Assembly: GCA_964571215.1 (NCBI GenBank)
Contig: CAZMZZ010000006.1
Coordinates: forward strand, 1-49,935
Source: CAJWPI01 sp964571215
GTDB lineage: Bacteria; Pseudomonadota; Gammaproteobacteria; Magnimaribacterales; Magnimaribacteraceae
Direction: 5' to 3'
Length of the DNA: 49,935 nucleotides
The position numbers and the translations under genes are program-made. Shown piece by piece: positions 8,747 to 17,512 of the stretch (positions are counted from its first letter, which is position 1; each line of letters begins with the position of its first letter). A model generated the notes under the pieces. That model made no database searches, was not told where the DNA came from, and saw only the letters and a program-made list of their open reading frames with translations.

Positions 8747-11486
8747 CAAAATAGAAGAATCTTTATACAAGGAATGGGAAAAGTCTGGATACTTTTCAGC
8801 AAATCCTTCAAGTAAAGCTAAGCCATTTACAATCATGATACCCCCTCCGAATGTAACTGGATCTTTGCATATGGGTCATGGTTTTCAAAATACACTTATG
8901 GATGTATTGATTAGACATAAAAGGATGTCTGGTTACGACACTTTATGGCAAGTTGGAACTGATCATGCTGGTATTGCTACTCAAATGGTCGTTGAAAGAG
9001 AACTAGAAAAAGAAGGAAAGAATAGGGAAAGCTTAGGAAGAGAAAAGTTTATACAAAGAGTTTGGCAATGGAAAAAGAAATCTGGAAATAGAATAACTGA
9101 TCAATTAAGAAGATTGGGAGCTTCTGTTGATTGGTCAAGAGAAGCTTTTACCATGAGTCCTGAGATGAATAAGACTGTAAACAAAGTTTTTATAAAATTA
9201 TATGATCAAGGTTTGATTTATAGAGGAGAAAGATTGGTAAATTGGGATGTTGATCTTCAAACGGCATTATCTGACCTTGAGGTTTCCAATGAAGAAGTGA
9301 CAACGAATCTTTACTACCTTAAATACCCTCTAATAGATGGTTCTTTTTTGACTATAGCAACTACCAGACCAGAAACTATGTTTGGAGACATGGCTGTAGC
9401 CATAAACCCCAAAGATAAAAAATTAAAACACCTCATTGGTAAGAAAATCATACTTCCTATTTCAAATAGAGAAATACCTGTCATTGGAGATGCGCATGTT
9501 GATGCAGATTTTGGATCTGGTTGTGTCAAAGTAACACCTGCTCATGATTTCAATGACTTTGAAATAGGTAATAGACATAAACTCGCTCTTCTTAATATTC
9601 TTAATCTTGATGGAACACTTAATGAAAATGTTCCTGAAGCCTACAGAGGACTAAGTACTCAGGAAGCTAGGAAGAAAGTTATATCTGAAATGAAGCGGTT
9701 AGAGTTCTTAGAAAAATTTGAAGATTACAGAACTACAGTACCTAAAGGAGATAGAAGCAGTGCTGTTCTAGAACCTCTTCTTACCAACCAGTGGTTTCTA
9801 AATGTTGAAAAGATGGCAAAGGTTGCAGTTAAAGTTGTTAAAAAAGGAGAAACAAAATTTGTTCCTAGAAATTGGGAAAATTCTTATTTTTATTGGATGA
9901 ATAATATTCAAGACTGGTGTATAAGCAGACAGCTATGGTGGGGTCATAGAATACCTGCATGGTTTGATAAGGAAGGAAATATCTTCATAGGAGAAAACCA
10001 ACAGAATGTTAGAAAAAAATATAAACTTGGTTCAAAGGTCAAAATTTACCAAGATCAAGATGTGCTGGATACGTGGTTCTCTTCTGCCTTATGGACGTTT
10101 TCAACTTTAGGTTGGCCAAAAAAAACAAATCTACTTAAGAAGTATCACCCTACAGATGTTCTTGTTACTGGATTTGATATTATCTTCTTTTGGGTAGCTA
10201 GGATGATAATGATGACAACTCATTTTCTTTCAGAAGTTCCTTTTAAAAAAATCTTTATTCATGGCCTTGTAAGAGATTCTGAAGGAAAAAAAATGTCTAA
10301 ATCACAGGGAAACACCCTGGACCCTTTGGACATAATTGATGGAGTTAGCTTACAAAATCTTTTAAAAAAAAGGACTGAAGGTCTTATGCAACCAAAATTG
10401 AAGAAAAGAATTGAAGTTCAAACCAAAAAGGATTTTCCAAGAGGTATTCAACCCTATGGAACAGATGCTCTAAGACTTACCTTTTGCTCTCTAGCTTCTG
10501 GGTCTAGAGATGTTAATTTTGATATGAAAAGAGTTGAGGGATATAGAAACTTTTGTAATAAGCTCTGGAATGCTGCAAGGTTTATTGATATTCAGTTGCA
10601 AGATTTTAGCGATATAGGAAAACAAACGGCTAAAGAAAGTGCTGATTTATGGATAGAAGATAAATTAAATGATGTCTCAAGGAAAATTAATGAAGCTTTT
10701 GAAGCTTATAGATTTGATTTAGCAACACAAACATTATATGAGTTCATTTGGAGTGAATTCTGTGATTGGTATATTGAAATTTGCAAAATAAGACTATCAA
10801 GCAATCAGTATCAAATGACTGAAAAAAAGAAAATTCTTAATTCTTTAGTGATAATGCTTGAGCGATCCTTAAGAATTGCTCACCCCATTATGCCTTTCAT
10901 CACTGAAGAAATTTGGCAACAATTTAAACCTTTTTATAAGAATGAAAAGCCTAGCATTATGATTGCTGAATACCCTTGCGATTATAAGTTTAATAACTTG
11001 GACTCTACAAAAAAAATTGAATGGCTTAAAGATATTGTTAATAGTATAAGAAATATTAGAGGTGAAATGAGCATAAAACCCTCTACAAAACTCCCGGTTT
11101 TATTAGATCTTGGTGAAAAATTAGATAAAGAAAGAGTAAAAGAATTTGAAGAACTTATAAAGAAACTAGCAGGTGTCGATTCCATCTCATGGGTAGTTAA
11201 ATCACAGGATCCCCCTCCTTGTGCAATTAACTTTAGGAAAAAATTAAAAGTTATGATTCCTCTAAAAGGCCTCATCAAACCTAAGGAAGAAGAACTTCGA
11301 CTTAGAAAGAATAAGTCAAAACTTGAGAGTGAAGACCTTTCCATCTCTAGACAATTGAAAAACAAAAAATTTGTAGAAAATGCACCTCCAAAATTAATTA
11401 AAGAACGCAGAGATAGGCATAAAAAGATAAGCCAAGAACTTTCTTTAACTTCACTTCAAATAAAAGAAATTTTAAAACTCCTTTGA
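8724..11486 (+). CDS. valS: valine--tRNA ligase
   Basis: ValRS is a class I aminoacyl-tRNA synthetase that charges tRNA-Val and edits threonyl errors. The HIGH motif is in PPPNVTGSLHMGHG (near residue 50) and the KMSKS motif in GKKMSKSQGN (near residue 524). The CP1 editing domain lies between them (TIATTRPETMFGD, DFGSGCVKVTPAHDFND). The C-terminal anticodon-binding and coiled-coil arm are present but a little short (total 920 residues against 951 in E. coli). I place the start at the ATG at 8724 (MKKNFEPSKIEESLYKEWEK aligns with the E. coli N terminus). An in-frame ATG also exists at 8715. It overlaps holC by 23 nt. Confidence 0.97.
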   Translation: MKKNFEPSKIEESLYKEWEKSGYFSANPSSKAKPFTIMIPPPNVTGSLHMGHGFQNTLMDVLIRHKRMSGYDTLWQVGTDHAGIATQMVVERELEKEGKNRESLGREKFIQRVWQWKKKSGNRITDQLRRLGASVDWSREAFTMSPEMNKTVNKVFIKLYDQGLIYRGERLVNWDVDLQTALSDLEVSNEEVTTNLYYLKYPLIDGSFLTIATTRPETMFGDMAVAINPKDKKLKHLIGKKIILPISNREIPVIGDAHVDADFGSGCVKVTPAHDFNDFEIGNRHKLALLNILNLDGTLNENVPEAYRGLSTQEARKKVISEMKRLEFLEKFEDYRTTVPKGDRSSAVLEPLLTNQWFLNVEKMAKVAVKVVKKGETKFVPRNWENSYFYWMNNIQDWCISRQLWWGHRIPAWFDKEGNIFIGENQQNVRKKYKLGSKVKIYQDQDVLDTWFSSALWTFSTLGWPKKTNLLKKYHPTDVLVTGFDIIFFWVARMIMMTTHFLSEVPFKKIFIHGLVRDSEGKKMSKSQGNTLDPLDIIDGVSLQNLLKKRTEGLMQPKLKKRIEVQTKKDFPRGIQPYGTDALRLTFCSLASGSRDVNFDMKRVEGYRNFCNKLWNAARFIDIQLQDFSDIGKQTAKESADLWIEDKLNDVSRKINEAFEAYRFDLATQTLYEFIWSEFCDWYIEICKIRLSSNQYQMTEKKKILNSLVIMLERSLRIAHPIMPFITEEIWQQFKPFYKNEKPSIMIAEYPCDYKFNNLDSTKKIEWLKDIVNSIRNIRGEMSIKPSTKLPVLLDLGEKLDKERVKEFEELIKKLAGVDSISWVVKSQDPPPCAINFRKKLKVMIPLKGLIKPKEEELRLRKNKSKLESEDLSISRQLKNKKFVENAPPKLIKERRDRHKKISQELSLTSLQIKEILKLL

Positions 11487-11539
11487 TACCTCAGAATTAA
11501 TTTCCTAGATAATTTATAATCAAATTTTATGGTATTAAA

Positions 11540-11902
11540 GTGTTTTTAAGAGCATTCATAACAAGTTTAATAATTGCAGTAGTTTACTTATTTCTATTTT
11601 TTAAACAAAGCTCTCTAATTGAATTCTTAAAGCTTTGGGGTTTAAGTTTTTTATCAATCTTAGGATTTGTTTACGGAAGAAAGTTAACAAGAAACTTCAC
11701 AACTGAAGCTGGAACAATCAAGTGGTTTGACCCCGGTAAAGGATATGGTTTCTTGGTTAGAGATAAGGGGGGAGATCTTTTTGTTCCTTTAAGGTCTATC
11801 GATAAAGAAGACAGAAGAAAGATAAAAGAAAATACAAGAGTAAGATTCTCTGTAGAAAACTCTGAAAAGGGTCCTCAAGCAGTTAAGATAAAGATTATTT
11901 AA
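11540..11902 (+). CDS. membrane-anchored cold-shock-domain protein
   Basis: This 120-residue protein has two N-terminal hydrophobic segments (about residues 5-21 and 30-46), then a short basic linker and a cold-shock (OB-fold) domain from about residue 55. RNP1 is visible as KGYGFL within IKWFDPGKGYGFLVRD. RNP2 is DLFVP instead of the canonical (D/V)FVH. Pseudomonads and other gammaproteobacteria carry similar anchored CSD proteins ending in a comparable 'FRAI...VEFSV...KGLQAEDV' segment; here it is LRSID...RVRFSV...KGPQAVKI. The start codon is GTG with no clear Shine-Dalgarno, so the start is uncertain. The CSD would face the cytoplasm and bind RNA or ssDNA at the membrane (inference). It converges on the HupE gene, 5 nt away. 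Confidence 0.8.
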   Translation: MFLRAFITSLIIAVVYLFLFFKQSSLIEFLKLWGLSFLSILGFVYGRKLTRNFTTEAGTIKWFDPGKGYGFLVRDKGGDLFVPLRSIDKEDRRKIKENTRVRFSVENSEKGPQAVKIKII

Positions 11903-11907
11903 ATCTA

Positions 11908-13104
11908 CTAAAATACCCTTGAAATGAACCAATATAATCCCAGAGATATTAGGCTTGAAGCTATCAATGGTTCTATTAAAGATCTATTTTTATACCAAAA
12001 ATAACTTAAAAATCTGATTATAAAGTAGAAAAGGACAACTAAAAAAATCTGTCCTAGTTCTACGCCAATATTAAAACCAAATAAAGCAGGTAAAAGACGA
12101 TCTTCTGGCAAACCAATTTCTGAAAGGTACCCTCCAAAGCCGAATCCATGTACCAATCCAAACAAACAAGTGAGAATAATAGATAAATTCTTTACATTAC
12201 CCATTCCTAAGAGACAAAAGTAGCTCACAGTAAAAAGACCTAACCCTATTAAACCCACTAAAGATGCGCTTAAGCCACTTAAAGAAATAATTAAAATAAA
12301 AAAAGCCCAGAAGAAAAGAAGAGCTTTTGAATAAAGAAAATAGTTTTCTGTTCTTTTAGCAAGAAACTCAAGGGATACAAGAGCAATAGAATAGCCTATT
12401 AGTGCTTCGACAAAACCAGAAGAAGGTGTTATGAATCCTAACACTCCTAAAAATAAGGTGAGACTATGTCCTATAGTAAAACCTGTTATCGCAATCAAAA
12501 GACCTTTTATTTGTTGATTTAGTAAAAGAAGCCCCAAAAGAAAAGCAATATGATCAAATCCAGTTATTATGTGTTCCAGACCCAGAAATACATAATCCTT
12601 AAGTGTGGTTCCTTCTAAAGTCGCTTCTTCATTCGGGGAGAAATTAGGTTCATCCCAAATTCTTGAATCATTAGTAAATAATTTCTCGGGTAATGCTTTT
12701 TTGTTAACTTCAAATCTTGCAATATGTGAATGAAATGGGTCTTTTTCAAAGAAAGCTCCATTTTCTATTCTTAAACCACCTATATCACACTCTTGCCCCC
12801 AGATTATCTTCATTGCACTGCCATTAATAGCTGAAAAGGCTGTTGGTTCTTTTGTAATTAAGCAGTTGGGGTATATGCTTATTGACTCAACTACATGTTT
12901 TACGACTTGATTCTTCCAATCCTTCATTTCCCAGTCCATTCTAGAAAGCACAGAAAGTTTTATAGTTAAGACAGTGCTTATTTCAGTTTTGTTTTCTAGA
13001 TTTTTAATGGTCCAAGAAGAATGAGACTCACTTCTTTGATGTCCTAAAAGAAAACCTGCGTATAGAATTAAAGAAACAGAAAAGACTTTCCAAAAAAGAT
13101 TCAT
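11908..13104 (-). CDS. HupE/UreJ-type membrane protein with extracytoplasmic N-terminal domain
   Basis: The 398-residue protein has a signal-peptide-like N terminus (about residues 1-22), a roughly 140-residue extracytoplasmic region, then about seven membrane helices. The helical part has the HupE/UreJ_2 marks: LGLEHIITGFDHIAFLLGLL, a second His motif TGFTIGHSLTLFLG, EALIGYSIALVSLEFL, and FGLVHGFGFGGYL. The paired His/Asp residues in helices resemble nickel/cobalt-type permeases. No hydrogenase or urease gene is present in the window, so a nickel role cannot be claimed. It begins 2 nt after the stop of the membrane-anchored PPIase, a pairing that suggests a common job in the envelope. Confidence 0.82.
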   Translation of the reverse strand: MNLFWKVFSVSLILYAGFLLGHQRSESHSSWTIKNLENKTEISTVLTIKLSVLSRMDWEMKDWKNQVVKHVVESISIYPNCLITKEPTAFSAINGSAMKIIWGQECDIGGLRIENGAFFEKDPFHSHIARFEVNKKALPEKLFTNDSRIWDEPNFSPNEEATLEGTTLKDYVFLGLEHIITGFDHIAFLLGLLLLNQQIKGLLIAITGFTIGHSLTLFLGVLGFITPSSGFVEALIGYSIALVSLEFLAKRTENYFLYSKALLFFWAFFILIISLSGLSASLVGLIGLGLFTVSYFCLLGMGNVKNLSIILTCLFGLVHGFGFGGYLSEIGLPEDRLLPALFGFNIGVELGQIFLVVLFYFIIRFLSYFWYKNRSLIEPLIASSLISLGLYWFISRVF

Positions 13105-13106
13105 TC

Positions 13107-13955
13107 TTAACTTCTTGTTATTTCATACCAATTTTTGAGATCATTTAGATAATTCCTTAAAGTTAAATCATCTCTTCTTTTCATAAACTCAGATCTGACT
13201 TGGTTTTTTATAGAAGAAAACTCAGGAATAGGTGCATCTACTCTATCTATCAAAAATAGAATTTTATAACCGTCTAAAACTCTTTTTGGCTCAGTAAATT
13301 CTCCAGGTTGCATGTTTTGAGCTACTTTTGTTAGAGAAGGTCCCAAATATTCCCTCAACTTTGAAAGCGTAATGAGACTATCGGGAAGCTTCATGGCAGT
13401 AGAATCAGACATTTTATAAGCTGAAGTAAAATCTCCTCCTTCCAAAAGATATCTAAAAACTTCTTCGGCTTTATCTGAACCCTCCTCTCCATTTAAATCA
13501 GAAAAGTAAAGTTGCCTTACCCTTAATCTGTCTGCTCTAGTAAAAAAGCTTTTGTTGTTATTATAAAAGTCTTTTAGTTCTTCCTCTTTTATTTCAAGAA
13601 TACTATTTCCTGAGATAATTGAGTCTATCATTTGCTGCACTATAGTCCCCCTTACCATTGTGTTAGTAGAAAGAAGTCCTAAGTCTCTTGCTCTTTGAAT
13701 TAGTAATTCCTCTTCGATCATTCTTTCAAGAACAAAATCTTTTTCTTCCTGGGTTAAAGGAGATCTCTTATCTGAGGCATATGCTTTGATTTGTAAATTA
13801 AATCTAGCTTTACTAATTTTAGAATCTTCTACTTTTGCTATCCAATCTTCTTCTAGTTCAAAATCTATTTCCTTAATCAATGAAATAGAAGCTAAACCTA
13901 TACCTACAACCACCCCCAATATAAGGAAGATATTTATCAATCTTTCATTATTCAT
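13107..13955 (-). CDS. membrane-anchored PpiC/SurA-type peptidyl-prolyl isomerase
   Basis: This 282-residue protein has an N-terminal membrane anchor (about residues 8-27) followed by a SurA_N-like helical chaperone segment (LQIKAYASDKRSPLTQEEKD, LERMIEEELLIQRARDLGLL). A parvulin-type rotamase domain at about residues 140-255 carries RVRQLYFSD, FRYLLEGGDFTSAYKMSD and PGEFTEPKRVLDGYKILFL. It would fold extracytoplasmic proteins, with the domain in the periplasm (inferred from the anchor). It lies between the aldo-keto reductase (25 nt upstream) and the HupE gene (2 nt downstream). It is too short and too divergent from SurA or PpiD to use those names. Confidence 0.85.
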   Translation of the reverse strand: MNNERLINIFLILGVVVGIGLASISLIKEIDFELEEDWIAKVEDSKISKARFNLQIKAYASDKRSPLTQEEKDFVLERMIEEELLIQRARDLGLLSTNTMVRGTIVQQMIDSIISGNSILEIKEEELKDFYNNNKSFFTRADRLRVRQLYFSDLNGEEGSDKAEEVFRYLLEGGDFTSAYKMSDSTAMKLPDSLITLSKLREYLGPSLTKVAQNMQPGEFTEPKRVLDGYKILFLIDRVDAPIPEFSSIKNQVRSEFMKRRDDLTLRNYLNDLKNWYEITRS

Positions 13956-13980
13956 TCTTTTAAAACTTTAAGACCTCTTT

Positions 13981-15024
13981 TTAAGGGCAAGGGTTTTGGC
14001 ATTCTAAATGTATAGAATTAATTTTTTGAACCAAATCTTCTGGAAGCTTAACAGAATAACTGTTTACAGCTATTTCTAGCTGTTCCATAGTGGTAGCACC
14101 TATGATATTTGAAGTAACAAATTCTTGTTGGTTAACAAAAGCTAAAGACATTACCGCAGGGTCTAACTCAAAATCTTGAGCTAATCTTATATATTTCTTA
14201 ATTATTTCTTCGGCGTGTTTAGTTTCATATCTTTGTCCTCTCTCAAATAAAGTGGTTCTTGCCCCTTTCGGTCTTGCCCCATCTAAATACTTACCGGTTA
14301 AGTAACCCTGGGCTAAAGGAGAGTAAGCTAACAGTCCTATCTTCTCTCTAAAATAATATTCTGATAGACCTATTTCATAAACTCTACTTAAAAGATTATA
14401 AACATTTTGAACTGATACTATTTTAGGAAGATTAAACTCTTCTGATGCTTTTAAAAAAGAAGATAGCCCCCAAGGAGTCTCATTGCTTAATCCTATATAT
14501 CTAATCTTTTCTTGTTCAACCAATTCAGCAAGAGCTTCTAAGGTTTTCTTAGGTGGAATAGCATCTTTAAATTCATAATGTTTATAACCAGGACCTCCTG
14601 ATCCAAATAGACTAATAGGTCTATCAGGCCAGTGTAGTTGATAAAGATCAATATAATCAGTTTGTAATCTAGCAAGACTGTCTTCAAGGGCTGAGTTTAT
14701 AGATTCTTTATTAAGTTTATGCTTACCTTTTCTGAACCATTCCATATTAGTCCTTCCTGCAACTTTAGAAGCAAGGAAGATTTCTTCTCTATTTGAATTC
14801 TTTTTAAACCAAGTACCAATATACTCTTCTGTTTTCCCCTGAGTCTCAGCCATGGGAGGAATTGGATAAAGTTCAGCAGTATCAAAGAAATTAATACCAC
14901 TCTCAAAAGCATAATCCATTTGTTCATGGGCCTCTTCCTCTGAATTCTGTTGACCCCAAGTCATAGTGCCCAAACAAATAAGACTTAACTCTATATCAGT
15001 ATCTGCTAGTTTTCTATATTCCAT
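13981..15024 (-). CDS. Tas-like NADP(H)-dependent aldo/keto reductase
   Basis: This is a (beta/alpha)8-barrel oxidoreductase of the AKR superfamily that reduces aldehydes or ketones with NADPH. The catalytic tetrad can be read as D48 and Y53 in FFDTAELYP, K87 in LASKV, and H131 in LYQLHW. The length (347) and N terminus (YRKLADTDIELSLICLGTMTWG) match E. coli Tas closely. The phosphate-binding end, FVTSNIIGATTMEQLEIAV, is also typical. The start has a good Shine-Dalgarno (AAGGAG, 6 nt upstream). It may be cotranscribed with the PPIase and HupE genes that follow. The physiological substrate is unknown. Confidence 0.92.
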   Translation of the reverse strand: MEYRKLADTDIELSLICLGTMTWGQQNSEEEAHEQMDYAFESGINFFDTAELYPIPPMAETQGKTEEYIGTWFKKNSNREEIFLASKVAGRTNMEWFRKGKHKLNKESINSALEDSLARLQTDYIDLYQLHWPDRPISLFGSGGPGYKHYEFKDAIPPKKTLEALAELVEQEKIRYIGLSNETPWGLSSFLKASEEFNLPKIVSVQNVYNLLSRVYEIGLSEYYFREKIGLLAYSPLAQGYLTGKYLDGARPKGARTTLFERGQRYETKHAEEIIKKYIRLAQDFELDPAVMSLAFVNQQEFVTSNIIGATTMEQLEIAVNSYSVKLPEDLVQKINSIHLECQNPCP

Positions 15025-15034
15025 AAGAATCTCC

Positions 15035-15064
15035 TTAGATAAATAAAAAGAAAGAAACTATAAT
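15035..15064 (+). promoter_or_regulatory. possible sigma-70 promoter for the glutathione peroxidase gene
   Basis: A perfect TATAAT stands at 15059-15064, 24 nt before the gpx ATG. The best -35 candidate is TTAGAT at 15035-15040, with an 18-bp spacer and only a partial match to TTGACA. The promoter lies in the 64-bp gap between the divergent aldo-keto reductase and gpx genes. The -10 call is good; the -35 is weak. Confidence 0.45.
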
Positions 15065-15088
15065 GGTGAAAAGGATTAATGAGAAGAC

Positions 15089-15580
15089 ATGAGTACTGAA
15101 AAAAATTTATATTCTTTTACTTGTAAACTTAATAATGGACAAGAAAAAAAACTCTCTGACTATAAAGGAAAAGTCTTGTTAATTGTTAATACAGCTAGTA
15201 AATGTGGATTTACACCTCAATATTCGGAACTAGAAAAACTATATCAAAACCTTAACCAATCTGGATTAGAAATTTTAGCTTTTCCTTGTAATCAATTTGG
15301 TTCCCAAGAACCTGGTTCCGATGAAGAAATAGCGGAATTTTGTTCATTAAATTTTCAGACTTCTTTTCCTCTTTTTTCTAAAATTGACGTCAATGGCTCT
15401 AATGCTGACCCTTTATTTAATTTTTTAACTAGTAATAAGCCAGGTATCTTAGGTCTTAAGTCTATCAAATGGAACTTTACAAAATTCTTAATTAACACAG
15501 AGGGTGAAGTAGTAGAAAGATTTTCTCCTAAGACTAAACCAAAAGAAATAGTTAATAAAATAAAAAATCTATTAATTTAA
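15089..15580 (+). CDS. glutathione peroxidase family protein (Cys type)
   Basis: This 163-residue thioredoxin-fold peroxidase of the BtuE/GPx family reduces hydroperoxides. In bacterial Cys-type members the electron donor is often thioredoxin. The peroxidatic residue is Cys39 in NTASKCGFTPQY (Cys in place of selenocysteine). Q69 in LAFPCNQFGSQEPG and W128-N129 in IKWNFTKFL complete the catalytic tetrad. There is no signal peptide, so it should be cytoplasmic. The gene abuts the convergent monooxygenase gene with no intergenic base. The candidate promoter is at 15035-15064. Confidence 0.94.
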   Translation: MSTEKNLYSFTCKLNNGQEKKLSDYKGKVLLIVNTASKCGFTPQYSELEKLYQNLNQSGLEILAFPCNQFGSQEPGSDEEIAEFCSLNFQTSFPLFSKIDVNGSNADPLFNFLTSNKPGILGLKSIKWNFTKFLINTEGEVVERFSPKTKPKEIVNKIKNLLI

Positions 15581-17512
15581 TTAACTAAACCAAAAGTCCT
15601 CGGGGTTAATGGTGCTGGTCCATTTCCAATAATCTTTCAACAACCAAGGAGAAGTTGTAACGACCTTTCCTTTAGAATTCTTATACCAGCTATCTGTAGA
15701 TTGATGGGAAAACACTGTCTGAGATAGTGCCTCTTGAAGTTTTTTATTATACTTCCTATTAACATTTTCTTTACAGTCAATCTCCTTTAAATCTGAATCA
15801 ATGAGAAATTTAATACACTGCATAATATATTTCATCTGACATTCTGAGTTAAAGATTATTGTTCCTGCATGAGCAAGGTTAGTTGCTGGCCCATATAAAC
15901 AAAAGAGATTAGGGAAATTAGGAATAGTAATACCTAGATAAGCTTCTGGATTATCACCCCAGATGGCTTTAAGAGAAACTCCTTCTTTCCCTTTAATATC
16001 TAAAGAGGAAAGAAATTCTGATCCATAAAAACCTGTAGCAAATATGATTGTATCCAAGTCATGAGCCTCTCCATCATCGGTAAGTATTCCATCTTGTTGA
16101 ATTTCCTTTATATTATCTGATATCAGTTCTACATTATTTCTCTTGAGAGCTTCCAACCAATTTCCATTATCTTGCAGTATTCTCTTAACGAAAGGAGGGT
16201 ATGAAGGTATAACCTTTCTTAATAGTTCAGTGTCTTCACCAATTGTCTCTTTAATGTGGTTAGTAAAGGTCTTTCTCTGCTCATCATTTAGAGAATTAAC
16301 TGATCTATCTTTATGAGGCCAAGCAGGATCAACTTTCAGAGAAGGCATTAATCCATCAGATCCAGGCCAAAATAAAAGAAATCTATACCAACGAGCATAA
16401 TAAGGGATATGCTTAAGCAGCCATTTCTTTGATGAAGAAACCTTTTCATGATAACTATTATTTGGATACATCCACGGGGCGGACCTTTGGAATATCTTTA
16501 ATTGTTTAACTTCCTTAGCTATCTCAGGAACTAGTTGAAAAGAGCTTGCTCCTGTTCCTATTACCCCTACTCTTTTTCCTTTAAGCTCATAACTATGATC
16601 CCATCTAGAAGAATGAAACATCTTCCCAGAGAATTTTTCTTTTCCATAAAAATTAGGTATTTTTGGCCTGTTTAGCTGTCCTACAGCACTTATTAATATA
16701 TTTCCTTTTAATGTTTTGGTCTTTCCTGATTGCTCAATGATCAATTTCCATTTTTTTTCTTCTTCACTATATGAAGCGTTAGTTACTAAAGAATTAAAAT
16801 CTATAGAATTCTTAAGATTAAATCTATCTGCAAACTTACTAAAATAATTTAAAATTTCTGGTTGCTGAGAAAAGTGTTCAGACCAGTTAAGATTTGGAAA
16901 AAAAGAATAACAAAAGAAGTGATTGGCTATATCTACTCTACTTCCAGGATATGAGTTTTCAAACCAAGTACCCCCAATATTATTATTCTTTTCTATGATC
17001 CTAAAATTAATCCCTGCTTGACTTAACCTCATACCGGCAAGAATTCCTGACATCCCTGCTCCAATTATTAAAACAATATAGTCTTTTGGAATTCTTTCTA
17101 AAGTAGATTTACTGAAATCTATTCTTCTTGGATCCTTTCCCTCTAAATCTATCTCTTCAAACATTAAATCTACATAGTCTTTAGGTATCTTGTTCGAAAC
17201 CATAAACTCCATCATGGCAAGAAGTGTCTGCTTGTCAGGAATGGATGGAAAATCTTTTTTACTATCTCTGTAATCTTTTATGACTTCTAGAGCAAATTTC
17301 CTTACCTTTTCCTTCTCAATCTGATTCATGAAACCTTGGATTTCTCCCATAACAGGAGGTTTAGGTTTTGGTAATTTTGTTAGCAAACCTTTGTCTCCAG
17401 TAATATGTATTAATGACATTATTAAAGTAGGGATGCTAGCTTCTTGTAAGGCTAGCTCTATAAAGGAATCATCTTCCTCAATAGGTTCCAAAAAAGAACT
17501 ATATTCAGTCAA
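15581..17512 (-). CDS. Baeyer-Villiger (flavin-containing) monooxygenase, HAPMO-like
   Basis: This is a type I Baeyer-Villiger monooxygenase that would use FAD and NADPH to insert oxygen next to a ketone. Two Rossmann motifs are present: GAGMSG at residues 151-156 (FAD) and GTGASS at 319-324 (NADPH). The BVMO fingerprint between them reads F294-SG-KMF-H300-SSR-W304-D305 (FxGxxxHxxxW[P/D]). The 643-residue length and ~140-residue N-terminal extension before the FAD site match 4-hydroxyacetophenone monooxygenase (about 640) rather than cyclohexanone monooxygenase. The start is TTG, chosen because AGGAGG lies 5 nt upstream at 17518-17523, within the rimI tail; the genes overlap by 8 nt. The substrate is unknown. 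Confidence 0.88.
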   Translation of the reverse strand: MTEYSSFLEPIEEDDSFIELALQEASIPTLIMSLIHITGDKGLLTKLPKPKPPVMGEIQGFMNQIEKEKVRKFALEVIKDYRDSKKDFPSIPDKQTLLAMMEFMVSNKIPKDYVDLMFEEIDLEGKDPRRIDFSKSTLERIPKDYIVLIIGAGMSGILAGMRLSQAGINFRIIEKNNNIGGTWFENSYPGSRVDIANHFFCYSFFPNLNWSEHFSQQPEILNYFSKFADRFNLKNSIDFNSLVTNASYSEEEKKWKLIIEQSGKTKTLKGNILISAVGQLNRPKIPNFYGKEKFSGKMFHSSRWDHSYELKGKRVGVIGTGASSFQLVPEIAKEVKQLKIFQRSAPWMYPNNSYHEKVSSSKKWLLKHIPYYARWYRFLLFWPGSDGLMPSLKVDPAWPHKDRSVNSLNDEQRKTFTNHIKETIGEDTELLRKVIPSYPPFVKRILQDNGNWLEALKRNNVELISDNIKEIQQDGILTDDGEAHDLDTIIFATGFYGSEFLSSLDIKGKEGVSLKAIWGDNPEAYLGITIPNFPNLFCLYGPATNLAHAGTIIFNSECQMKYIMQCIKFLIDSDLKEIDCKENVNRKYNKKLQEALSQTVFSHQSTDSWYKNSKGKVVTTSPWLLKDYWKWTSTINPEDFWFS

